Positions 51,000-59,497 of a DNA stretch of 64,000 bases are shown here, in pieces. Location: contig JAJDEU010000055.1 in assembly GCA_029259635.1 (NCBI GenBank), positions 50,969-114,968 of the forward strand, read 5' to 3'. Position 1 is the stretch's first letter, and the number at the start of each line of letters is the position of its first letter. The translations under genes were made by a program, and so were the position numbers. This DNA is from Planctomycetota bacterium. Lineage in GTDB: Bacteria > Planctomycetota > UBA1135 > GCA-002686595. The notes beneath the pieces are model-generated. The model made no database searches, had not been told where the DNA came from, and was given only the letters and a program-made list of their open reading frames with translations.

Positions 51000-53900
51000 A
51001 CGCGCGCTCAATGGTCCTATGCGTGATGATGGTCGGGCTGACCGTGCTCCTCAGTCTTCGGCTCTTCGAGATTCAGATCGGACAGGGCGAGGTGTGGGCG
51101 GGCGAGGCAGCGCGACTCGCGCGCAGCGGGCGTCTCCTGCGCTATCAGCGCGGCGACATCCTCGACAGCGACGGGCGCGTGCTGGTTCGCGACACGGCGA
51201 CCTATCGGCTGGAGCTCTCGTATCGCGAGTTTCGACGCAAGCACATCCTCGGGTTGATCGCGCACTCGCGCTCGGCGCTCGAGGCGCGGGCGGTCTCGTT
51301 GCCCGAAGCCTTTGAAGCGATGGATCTCTGGGCGATTGAACTCGGAGAACTCTCGCCGAGCGACCTGGACGCTTTCGGAAGAGGGGCGCCACTCGAGACG
51401 GCGACGCTCCGACTTCCGCGCGAGCTGGAGCCGATCGAGGTTTTGCGCGGACAGCGCGCGAGTGATGTTCGTTATTACGTCGCGAACCTGTTCCACCTGA
51501 ACAAGATCGAGCTCAACCGACTGAAGCGGCTCAAGCAAGAAGGGGTGGCGCTGCCCTCCTACTTCGAGCTCGTCTCAAGTTGGCGCGAGCAGACCGAAGA
51601 CTCGCTGAGGCTGGAGGTGATCGACCGGGTCGAGCGCGGCCGGCATCATCTCAAGCTCTTGGCCGAGCGCCTCGATCTGTTCGACGACGAAGAGGATGCG
51701 CAGTTCGGCGACCCGCAAACGCGCATCGTCGAGGAGCTGGAAGCCATTCGCAGTACGGTCGAGGAGCTCGTCGCCGCTGGCCTGTTTCGCGAAGCCGCGG
51801 GATTCTCGCCCGGGCGACTCGATCCGGAGCTGCTCTTCGACGGTGTGGATCTGGTCTGGATCGCGCGCTCGCTCTATTGGGATAACGATCGGCTGGAAGC
51901 CTGGACCTTTCAGACGCGGCGACGGTGGCTGGCCTGGCGAAAGGGTTATGCCATGCCACGCCTCTTGGTCGAGTTTCTCACCGAGGGTCGCCGAGGCGAG
52001 CGAACACCGGAGCGCCTGCTCAGTCTGCTCGGCACGATCTATTCGAATCCGGAAGTGCTCGAGTCCGTGCTCGACCGAAGCGAATTTGAGTTGCCGAACG
52101 AGTCTTTCGCTGTGCTCGGCCACCTGTCTGAAATTTTTGGCGTAGAGAGCTCGTCGGAGTTCGGCGCCTTCGAGCTTCCGGGTGCGTCCGACTTCGCGGC
52201 GGACTCCGAGGCTCTTCCGCGCCAGGGCTGGCGCTCGCTCGAGGGCTTGGTTGACCGGATCGACGTGACCGATGACATCGGTCAGCCGGATAAGCACAAG
52301 GCGTGGAGCGTTCGCCGCTTGCGAAATGCCTTGCGCAAGCCGGAACATTTATCTCGCTCTAACCTTCAGCTCGTAGCGCGCGAGCTCATGCTGATTTGGG
52401 AGCCCGCTTACCAGGACGCGTTGGCCGCTCGGCTCGAACGCGCGAAGGAAGTTTTTGATCTGGAAGGTCGCTTGGCACCCAATGGTCGGCTTGTGATTCT
52501 CGAGGAGCGACGCCAGCTCGCGCTCGAGTCCTTTCGCGACATCCTGCGCGACTACGGCGATCGCAGCATCGCGCTCGATCCGAGGCCGCGCTACGAAGCG
52601 GTCTACCTACTGACGCGCTTCCCCGCTGAGTATCAGGGATTCCGGGCGGTGGATTCGCGCGTGCGCAATCCCGCAGGTTCCCACGCAGTAGAGGCGAGCT
52701 CGCTGAGCGACGAGGGGTGGAGCGAGCTTGCGAGCGAAGTGATCGGAAGCGTTTCCGCGGTTGGCATCGACGAGAGCCAGCGGCAGCGCGAGCGGGAGAA
52801 CCGACTGCGCGAATTGCGCTCGAGTACTCGGAGTGGAGCGGAAGACGACGAGCTGAAGCAACTGGTGGGCGAGGTCTTGCTCCACGACGAGTCGCGCGGG
52901 GTTTCGGGCATCGAAGGTGAGTGGGACGCGGAGCTGCGCGGGAAGAACGGCTATCGCGAGGCTCGCGGTCTGGAAGATAAGTTCGGTCGTGGTCGGCAGT
53001 CCTCGGTCTTCGGCGAGCGCAAGGATGGTCAGGATATTCGGCTCACGATGGATGCGGAGCTACAGCACGCGACCGAGTTGATGCTCGAGTATCCCGAGTG
53101 GGACACGACCGACGATAAGGTCGATAAGGACTGGTTCGCCGAGCCTGTCGGCGCGATCGTCCTGCTCTCAACGAAAGGCGAAGTGGTCGTGTCCGCTTCC
53201 GTGCCCAACGGCATTACCGCGCTTCGTTCGAACGTCGAGGATCAGCGCGCAGACCGCTCGCAACGGATGGATCGCACGCTGCGCAAGCCGGGCTTTCTTC
53301 CGCCCGGTTCGGTGTTCAAGCCCTTCGTCGCGCTCTGGGCACTGGAACACCTCGGGCTCGATCCGTACCGCCCGGTCGAGTGTCGTCGCGTGAATGGCCA
53401 GCCGGCCGAGTACGGCAGGGTTCGGTGTTGGCTGACGAGCGGGCATGGGGAGATGAACTTGTCCGACGCGCTCAAGAATTCTTGCAACTGTTATTTCGCG
53501 TGGCTGGGCGAGCAGTATCCCTCGGTGCTCGACTTTCAAAAGATGGCCGATGCCTTCGGGTTCGGTCAGCCGACCGGATTGCGGCGCGACAGCTCGGTGA
53601 GCGGCATGCTCGAAGACTACGTGCCCGATCTGTTTCGACAGCGCGGGTTTGGCGGACGCAAGCCGCGCTTGGCGGGTAACGGACTGTCGGTCGTCGAGGC
53701 GACTCCGATGCAGGTTGCGCGCGCAACTTTGGTTTTGGCAACCGGCAAGCTCTTCTCGCTGACGAATGTCAGCGAGGTCGGGAATTTGCCCATCACACGT
53801 CCCGTTCCGGTTCGGCCAGAGATCTCTGATTCGACCTTTGATCGCGTTCGCGAAGCGATCTATCGCGTGGCGAACGAGCGAGGCGGTACGGCTTATAAAG

Positions 53901-54205
53901 CGCTCAATCGGGACCTGGTCGGCTTCGAAGTCTGCGTGAAGACCGGGAGCGCCGACCTGACCGCACGCCCGGCGGACGGGAAGGCACTCGGAGGCGGAAC
54001 GGCCAAGCACACTTGGGTCGCGGGATGGCTGCCACCGGAGAATCCCGTGGCTGTCTTTGTGATCTTCCTCGATGGGGCCCGCGCGACTTCTTCCCACACG
54101 GCGGTCTATGTTGCGCGGCAGTTTCTCAAGCTGCCCGAGACCCGATCTTGGTTGGAGGAGCGAGGCGTTGTTGCGACGGATGCTCCGCCTGAAGAGGAGC
54201 GTTGA
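50996..54205 (+). CDS. mrdA: Penicillin-binding protein 2-like transpeptidase with large insertion
   Basis: Start ATG 50996 overlaps the mreD stop; the frame before it is shadow. The 1069-residue protein has an N-terminal membrane helix (MVLCVMMVGLTVLLSL), then the PBP dimerisation-domain start 'RYQRGDILDSDGRVLVRDTATYRLEL'. The transpeptidase domain has all three active-site motifs: SxxK at Ser772 (PGSVFKPF), SxN at 829-831 (NSCNCYF) and KTG at 982-984 (VCVKTGSADLTA). PBP2 is normally 600-650 residues; here the segment between the RG.I.D motif and the 'FPAEYQGF' region (RYPyGe-like) is about 500 residues instead of about 120. The added part is helical, rich in Arg/Glu/Leu. It cross-links sidewall peptidoglycan with RodA. 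Confidence 0.88.
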   Translation: MNARSMVLCVMMVGLTVLLSLRLFEIQIGQGEVWAGEAARLARSGRLLRYQRGDILDSDGRVLVRDTATYRLELSYREFRRKHILGLIAHSRSALEARAVSLPEAFEAMDLWAIELGELSPSDLDAFGRGAPLETATLRLPRELEPIEVLRGQRASDVRYYVANLFHLNKIELNRLKRLKQEGVALPSYFELVSSWREQTEDSLRLEVIDRVERGRHHLKLLAERLDLFDDEEDAQFGDPQTRIVEELEAIRSTVEELVAAGLFREAAGFSPGRLDPELLFDGVDLVWIARSLYWDNDRLEAWTFQTRRRWLAWRKGYAMPRLLVEFLTEGRRGERTPERLLSLLGTIYSNPEVLESVLDRSEFELPNESFAVLGHLSEIFGVESSSEFGAFELPGASDFAADSEALPRQGWRSLEGLVDRIDVTDDIGQPDKHKAWSVRRLRNALRKPEHLSRSNLQLVARELMLIWEPAYQDALAARLERAKEVFDLEGRLAPNGRLVILEERRQLALESFRDILRDYGDRSIALDPRPRYEAVYLLTRFPAEYQGFRAVDSRVRNPAGSHAVEASSLSDEGWSELASEVIGSVSAVGIDESQRQRERENRLRELRSSTRSGAEDDELKQLVGEVLLHDESRGVSGIEGEWDAELRGKNGYREARGLEDKFGRGRQSSVFGERKDGQDIRLTMDAELQHATELMLEYPEWDTTDDKVDKDWFAEPVGAIVLLSTKGEVVVSASVPNGITALRSNVEDQRADRSQRMDRTLRKPGFLPPGSVFKPFVALWALEHLGLDPYRPVECRRVNGQPAEYGRVRCWLTSGHGEMNLSDALKNSCNCYFAWLGEQYPSVLDFQKMADAFGFGQPTGLRRDSSVSGMLEDYVPDLFRQRGFGGRKPRLAGNGLSVVEATPMQVARATLVLATGKLFSLTNVSEVGNLPITRPVPVRPEISDSTFDRVREAIYRVANERGGTAYKALNRDLVGFEVCVKTGSADLTARPADGKALGGGTAKHTWVAGWLPPENPVAVFVIFLDGARATSSHTAVYVARQFLKLPETRSWLEERGVVATDAPPEEER

Positions 54206-54287
54206 GCGCTCTTACTCCTCGGTACCGAAAAAAAATATCCGAGATCTCGCCTTCGGTTAGAGTGTGCCTAAGTCCTTAGGAGAGGGG

Positions 54288-57248
54288 ATGCCGGACACGG
54301 AGTTTAATCACAGTAGAGGGAAGCTCGCCGAGGCGGCGTACGCGGAGTTTCGTGTTCGCCTTGAGGATGGCGGAGCTGAAGAGTTCGAGGGGCTCTGCAA
54401 GAAGCACTCGGAGCTCGAGGTGGAATTGCGTCAGCTGCACGCGAATTGGGATTTTGTCTCGGGAGTGATGCGGCGAATGGATCGCACTCCACAGGTTGGA
54501 CCGGACACGGATTCCGAGGGCTTTACGAAGCGCGTCGTCGATCGTCTCTCGGGTCGCAAGAACGCGTTCGAGCGCTATCGCATCGATGGCCGTATCGACG
54601 AGGGTGGGCAGGGAGCCATCTTGCGCGTCTGGGATAATGACCTCGGCCGCCGCCTCGCGATGAAGGTCATGCACGCGCGCAAGGCGAAATCCGGGGAGTC
54701 GCCGCCCAAATCCGACTCGCGTGCGCTCGGTCGTTTCTTAGAAGAGGCGCAGGTGACGGGCCAGCTCGATCATCCCGGAATCGTGCCGGTGCACGAGCTC
54801 GGGCTCGACGAGGCCGGTCGCGTCTACTTCACGATGAAGCTCGTGAAGGGCGAGAGCCTCAAGCGCTTGATCGATCGCGTTCACAAGGGCGATGGTGAGT
54901 GGACGCTGACGCGCGTGCTCGGGCTGATTCTAAAGGTCTGCGACGCGACCGCTTATGCGCACAGCAAGGGCGTGCTCCACCGGGACATCAAGCCCTCCAA
55001 CGTGATGATCGGCCGCTTCGGCGAGGTCCACTTGATGGACTGGGGTTTGGCGAAAGTGATGGGGCGCGAGGAAGCGCCGATCGAAACCGCTGAGCCGAAG
55101 TCCGTGCAGTACGTTCGCTCGGATCGAACCAGCGAGCCGGAGACGCCCGACTCGCCGCTGCTCACCGCCGACGGAGATGTCATCGGAACGCCGGCTTACA
55201 TGTCGCCCGAGCAAGGGGCCGGCGACCTCAACGCCCTCGGTCCCGCGACGGACGTCTATTCGATCGGAGCGATGCTCTATCAGCTCTTATCCGGCGAGAT
55301 CCCCTACATGCCGAAGGGCCTCAAGCTGCACAACTACGATGTCCTGTGCGCCGTGATCGCCGGACCGCCGCGATCGATTCACGAGCTTGCCAGCAGCGCG
55401 CCGCCGGAGGTGCTCGCAATTTGCGACAAGGCCATGGCGCGCGAGATTTCGAAGCGCTACTCGGACGTCTCCGCATTGGGTGAGGATCTGCGCGCGTATC
55501 TGGAGAATCGCGTCGTCGGTGCGCACCGCACGGGAGCCGCCGTTGAGTTTCGGAAGTGGGTGGGGCGCAATCGGGCGGTGGCGTCGATTGCGGCGGTGTT
55601 GCTTGTGGTCCTGATCGTCGCGGGTTTCGTCGTCGCGGACACCGAGCGCAGTCGCCGCGAACAGGCGGAGGGAGATCGCGATCAACGAATGATCACCGGT
55701 CTTCCAGCTCTAGTCGATTCGTTGGGTCCGACTCATCCTCACTCGGTATCTGCAAAAGAAGCGTGGTTGGCCGACGCGGAGCGATTGAGCGCTAAGTTGC
55801 CTCAATTCGAAGAGGAATTGGAAACTCTCGAACGAGCGTTGAGCGAGACTCAAAAATTGCAAGTGCCGAAGAGCGCGAAGGTCATCGAACTGGAGCAAGT
55901 CGTTGCTCATAAGCAATATCAACTCAAGCTTTGGCGTGGATTCGTAGCAGGGAAACAGGCGGAGATCGAGACGCTTACTGAGGGCGACGCGCGACAAACC
56001 TTGGAGCGAGAGGCCGCGATACTGAGCGAACAGTGCGAGCTCCTTGAACCGAGCATCCGCGCTTTGGAGTTCGAGATCGAGCGCGAGCGAACTTGGACTG
56101 TGCCGGAAGTCGCCGAGGCGCGTCGCCTGTCTGTCCTGACGGAGGCGGTTTGGAGCTTGCGTGCGCTCACGCGGAAGCCGGGGGGGCTCATCGAACGGGT
56201 GAGGAGCGAGCTGCAGATGGCTCGCGATCTAGAAAGAGATTCACTCGAAGTGCCCAGATCGGAATGGGCGGACGCAATCGTCTCGATTTCGGATGAGGGA
56301 CGAAGTCCGCTGTACGGCGGCCTCAAGATGAAGCCGCAGCTCGGGCTTATCCCGCTTGGCCAGAATGACGCAGGCCTGTGGGAGTTTTGGCACGTCCTCT
56401 CCGGTTCTAGGCCACAGCCGAAAATGGAGGGCGGGTATGAGATTCGGCCCGAAACCGGCGTCGTCTTCATTCTGATTCCCGGGGGAGACTATTTCGTTGG
56501 GGCGCAAGTCGACGATCCGTCCAGACCAAACTATTCGGCTCCGAGCGCTTATCGAGACGGATTCGTCCCCAGAAGTGAGAGGGCTGTCCGCTCGGCTCGG
56601 CTCGATGCTTTCTTTCTCGCGAAGTACGAGCTGACGCAGAGCCAGTGGGTGCGTTTGATGGGAAGCAATCCGAGCATGAGGATTCCTGGTGCCGACTACA
56701 GGGGCGAGAAATTAATTTCCTCTACCCATCCCGTAGAGAACATGTCTTGGGGCGCCGCCATGCATGCGCTCTCGAGATGGAATCTCACCCTGCCCACGGA
56801 AGCGCAGTGGGAAGTGTCGGCCAGAGCGGGAACAGAAGGTCCTTACTGGTGGGGAGCCTCTCCGGGCATGGTCTTCCCGTTCGACAACTTCGCCGATGCG
56901 CGCGTCGCTGGTGTGCGTAGGCAATCTATCGCGAGCGGACTGATCGATGATGGTTGGGCTCTACACGCACCGGTCGATACTTTTCCGCCCAACCCTTGGG
57001 GCCTCGTGAGTATTACGGGCAACGTCGGGGAGTGGTGCCTCGACTGGTACGAGGAGGCACCCAGCGAAAACGTCCCTCTCACCGGTTCAGGCCTAACTGT
57101 TCCCAAGTGGTCCCAAAGTCGCGCCTATCGCGGTGGTACCTACCTTTTCGATGAGATCGATTTAAGAGTGTCGCGCCGTTCCCCCTCCTATGGCGGTGGA
57201 GCGGAGCAAGACGTTGGAGTTCGTCCCGTGCAACTCCTGGCTCCCTAA
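54288..57248 (+). CDS. Transmembrane Ser/Thr protein kinase with extracytoplasmic SUMF1/FGE-like domain
   Basis: ATG 54288 has a strong ribosome site (AGGAGAGGGG) and is preferred to GTG 54264. The 986-residue protein contains a ~90-residue leader, a PknB-type kinase domain (about 97-410), a membrane helix (430-450), a coiled-coil region (about 480-660) and a C-terminal SUMF1/FGE-sulfatase domain (about 722-985). Kinase residues seen: glycine loop EGGQGA, Lys126, HRDIKPSN (231-238), DWG in place of DFG (251-253) and GTPAYMSPEQ. SUMF1 motifs: 'ILIPGGDYFVGAQ', 'FFLAKYELTQSQWVRLMGSNPS', 'LPTEAQWEVSARAG', 'GNVGEWCLDWYEE', 'AYRGGTYLFD'. The paired catalytic cysteines of true formylglycine-generating enzyme are absent, so the domain is probably a ligand-binding sensor. 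Confidence 0.9.
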   Translation: MPDTEFNHSRGKLAEAAYAEFRVRLEDGGAEEFEGLCKKHSELEVELRQLHANWDFVSGVMRRMDRTPQVGPDTDSEGFTKRVVDRLSGRKNAFERYRIDGRIDEGGQGAILRVWDNDLGRRLAMKVMHARKAKSGESPPKSDSRALGRFLEEAQVTGQLDHPGIVPVHELGLDEAGRVYFTMKLVKGESLKRLIDRVHKGDGEWTLTRVLGLILKVCDATAYAHSKGVLHRDIKPSNVMIGRFGEVHLMDWGLAKVMGREEAPIETAEPKSVQYVRSDRTSEPETPDSPLLTADGDVIGTPAYMSPEQGAGDLNALGPATDVYSIGAMLYQLLSGEIPYMPKGLKLHNYDVLCAVIAGPPRSIHELASSAPPEVLAICDKAMAREISKRYSDVSALGEDLRAYLENRVVGAHRTGAAVEFRKWVGRNRAVASIAAVLLVVLIVAGFVVADTERSRREQAEGDRDQRMITGLPALVDSLGPTHPHSVSAKEAWLADAERLSAKLPQFEEELETLERALSETQKLQVPKSAKVIELEQVVAHKQYQLKLWRGFVAGKQAEIETLTEGDARQTLEREAAILSEQCELLEPSIRALEFEIERERTWTVPEVAEARRLSVLTEAVWSLRALTRKPGGLIERVRSELQMARDLERDSLEVPRSEWADAIVSISDEGRSPLYGGLKMKPQLGLIPLGQNDAGLWEFWHVLSGSRPQPKMEGGYEIRPETGVVFILIPGGDYFVGAQVDDPSRPNYSAPSAYRDGFVPRSERAVRSARLDAFFLAKYELTQSQWVRLMGSNPSMRIPGADYRGEKLISSTHPVENMSWGAAMHALSRWNLTLPTEAQWEVSARAGTEGPYWWGASPGMVFPFDNFADARVAGVRRQSIASGLIDDGWALHAPVDTFPPNPWGLVSITGNVGEWCLDWYEEAPSENVPLTGSGLTVPKWSQSRAYRGGTYLFDEIDLRVSRRSPSYGGGAEQDVGVRPVQLLAP

Positions 57249-57302
57249 TTACCGGGGCTGAAGCCGTGCGGGTTTTCGTGTTACTGCGCCAATTGATGGA
57301 GA

Positions 57303-57899
57303 ATGAAAATGAAGATGAATCTACGTAAGGCTAGCGTCGCAACCTCTCTCGCTCTCGGTCTCTCGACCCTGTTCTGGATGGATGGAGCTTCGCTACGCGG
57401 GGATACTCTAGGCAACTGTGAATTGGAGTTACGCCCGCGCCACGATACCCACATCCCCGGCGGCCCCTTGGTGGATAACTGGGAAGCTCAGCTGTACTGG
57501 GAATTCTTCGAGGATTCCTCAGGGACTTCCCAGCTCATTGGAACGGAATACACGCTCGAGATACCCGCCGCCGACGTTATTGACATTGGAAACGCCATCG
57601 GAGATGACACGATCGAGATGACTCCTTACAGGGTGTATAAGGTCCGAGCCTACGTGGATGTTTCTGTAAATCCCCCGACACTGCATTACGCAACTAGGGA
57701 GATCATCGACCCAACGAACCCACCGAATTGGCAAGTCCATGCGGCTACGTTTACTCGCGGAGCTTGGGATCCCTTGGGTAGAAGGACCGAGCCGACCATT
57801 GAAAAGGTCATGAATCATGAAGCTCCGAACGACAAACGTGTGCGCGTTTGGAGCAAGATGTTTGGTTTCGAAATCGCGTTTACATTGACCGATGGCTAA
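57303..57899 (+). CDS. Small secreted protein of unknown function
   Basis: The protein has ~198 residues and a signal peptide (SVATSLALGLSTLFWMDGASLRG). Three in-frame ATGs are close together (57303, 57309, 57315); GGAG at 57298-57301 is spaced best for 57309. The mature part is beta-rich with alternating hydrophobic residues ('AQLYWEFFEDSSG', 'YTLEIPAADVIDI', 'YRVYKVRAYVDVSV') and no cysteine pair except one Cys near the N-terminus. I recognise no family. The last 8 bases overlap the protease gene start, so the two are translationally coupled, suggesting a direct partner such as inhibitor, chaperone or substrate of the protease. Base composition is less GC-rich than the mre genes. Confidence 0.6.
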   Translation: MKMKMNLRKASVATSLALGLSTLFWMDGASLRGDTLGNCELELRPRHDTHIPGGPLVDNWEAQLYWEFFEDSSGTSQLIGTEYTLEIPAADVIDIGNAIGDDTIEMTPYRVYKVRAYVDVSVNPPTLHYATREIIDPTNPPNWQVHAATFTRGAWDPLGRRTEPTIEKVMNHEAPNDKRVRVWSKMFGFEIAFTLTDG

Positions 57900-59337
57900 T
57901 CTCATCTCAAGTAGCGTGGCACTTGCGCTAATCGCCGTTTTGGGCGCAGCTCACTCCGTAGCTGCTGAGCCCACTTCGACTTCCGAACCGGCCTCAGCCT
58001 CGATTCAGGATGATGCCTATTGGGCTCCAGTTCGACCGGTTTCGCCCGATCGAGGTGCGAAGCGTAAGCGCGTGATGATCGAGTTTGACACTTCAACGTT
58101 CAGCTCAGACGAGATGCTGGACCTTTTGGCCTCAGCGAAGTCCAACCTTCTCGACGAGATTGGCCGAGGACCGCGGTTTGATGCTCGGGACAAGGCTGCT
58201 TTTTATCAGGACTTCGAGCCTGCTCCTTACTTGTCGCTTCGGCTGAGCCCTGACGAGTGGACCAAACTGAATGAACACGCGATCTTGGTCGGTCTACAGG
58301 ATAAGCCTGTCCAATTTCGAATCGAAGCCTCTCCACGCCTCAGCACGAAGAACGTTATTGAGCCGAGCGGGATGCCGACGGATTTAGTGACCGTCAAAGT
58401 TCTACTCGAAGCGTTGGAGGCGAAAGTCCTCGGGGATACGGGCTTGGGTTGGAGGGTCGTTGTCATTGACGAGGGCGTCGACCCCGACAGTGGGGCTTTG
58501 AAAGCGACGATTGTCGATGGCGTCCACATCGTTGAGAAACCGATCTGCCAAATCCCGACCGAGGAGGCTACACCCGAAGAGGGGAAGAACCAGAATTCCA
58601 AGCCTAAGACTCTGGATCACGGCACGATGGTCGCGTCGATAGTTACTTGGGCGGCTCCCCAGGCCGACTATGTCTCTTTTCGAGTGGGAGGTGATGGGGA
58701 GGCTGACGTTCCCGATGTGATTGCAGCACTCCGAGAGGTGAGTTGTCGCTGGGATTCAGAACTCCCCAATCGAGTGGCGGTCGTTGTGCTGTGTATGTCG
58801 AATAAAAATATCACGAAGGAGAGCCACCCGACTCACTACAAGAATATGCAAGCCGAGGTCGATAAGCTTTGGGCTAAGAACATCGCGGTGGTGGTTTCTT
58901 CAGGGAACGACGGTCCTGAATATTGCGAAAGCTTTCCCGGTAGATTGGAAAACGTCGTGAGCGTTGGTGGTGTTGTTAGCAGCCTCGGTGCACACACGTT
59001 CTCTTCGAACTGGACGAAGACCGTCGACCTCTGCGCTCCCGGACGCAACGTCGGAATTCCGACGGATTGGTATCCCGGAATCGCGAAGGGATCGGGAACT
59101 TCGGCCGCGGCGCCCTTTGTCGCTGGCGCGATTGTGCAACTAAGGGAGGCGTATCCCGATTGCCCGATTGAGGTCATCGTTAAGGCCCTCAAGAGCACCG
59201 GAACCATCGTTAGAAACCCGAACGAGGTGCTCGGGATTCCTCTGATTCAGGTCCAAAAGGCGCACGACAAGCTGAGAGAGCTCTGTGCTCTAGTAGAGAC
59301 TCCGGATCCACCCATAGTGCCAGCGCCTCCCGAGTAG
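57892..59337 (+). CDS. Secreted subtilisin-like serine protease (S8 family)
   Basis: The 481-residue protein has a signal peptide (ISSSVALALIAVLGAAHSVAA), a ~140-residue N-terminal region that may be a propeptide, and an S8 catalytic domain. The triad is complete: Asp193 (VVVIDEGVDPDSG), His243 (LDHGTMVASIV) and Ser404 (GSGTSAAAPFVAGA), with oxyanion Asn339 (VVSSGNDG). A short helical/Pro-rich tail follows. It should be an active exported protease. Together with the preceding kinase-SUMF1 and secreted-protein genes it forms a cassette placed between the PBP2 and rodA genes. Local GC is visibly lower: 31 of 60 bases in the line from 58381 against 39 of 60 in the line from 60361 inside rodA. 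Confidence 0.9.
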   Translation: MANLISSSVALALIAVLGAAHSVAAEPTSTSEPASASIQDDAYWAPVRPVSPDRGAKRKRVMIEFDTSTFSSDEMLDLLASAKSNLLDEIGRGPRFDARDKAAFYQDFEPAPYLSLRLSPDEWTKLNEHAILVGLQDKPVQFRIEASPRLSTKNVIEPSGMPTDLVTVKVLLEALEAKVLGDTGLGWRVVVIDEGVDPDSGALKATIVDGVHIVEKPICQIPTEEATPEEGKNQNSKPKTLDHGTMVASIVTWAAPQADYVSFRVGGDGEADVPDVIAALREVSCRWDSELPNRVAVVVLCMSNKNITKESHPTHYKNMQAEVDKLWAKNIAVVVSSGNDGPEYCESFPGRLENVVSVGGVVSSLGAHTFSSNWTKTVDLCAPGRNVGIPTDWYPGIAKGSGTSAAAPFVAGAIVQLREAYPDCPIEVIVKALKSTGTIVRNPNEVLGIPLIQVQKAHDKLRELCALVETPDPPIVPAPPE

Positions 59338-59351
59338 TCTCATGCTTTGTA

Positions 59352-59393
59352 GTTGGGCGGTTCGTGTTGCGATCTTCGCGAACCGGGCCCAAC
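59352..59393 (+). terminator. Inverted repeat downstream of the protease gene
   Basis: GTTGGGCGGTTCG pairs with CGAACC-GG-GCCCAAC, a 13-base stem with two bulged G's and a 14-base loop, 15 bases after the protease stop. No T-run follows. It could end the kinase-protease transcript before rodA, or be a remnant of the insertion that brought the cassette in. Confidence 0.4.
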
Positions 59394-59497
59394 TCTAAAC
59401 GCTTAGGTGAGCCGCGACAGGGATGGGGGACGAGCCGTTGCTCGGCTTCCAGAGTTGAACCCGCTTCGACAATGGTGCCTGCTAGGCCTTGTCAGTC

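Noticed and set aside
54206..54287. A-tract with flanking CGGTACCG palindrome before the kinase gene, considered as a terminator
   Set aside because: The A-run is on the coding strand and would be a U-run only for minus-strand transcription, where no gene ends; stem is only 4-5 bases.
56460..57240. SUMF1 domain read as an active formylglycine-generating enzyme
   Set aside because: The paired active-site cysteines near the C-terminus are absent (AYRGGTYLFD has none), and no sulfatase gene is nearby.
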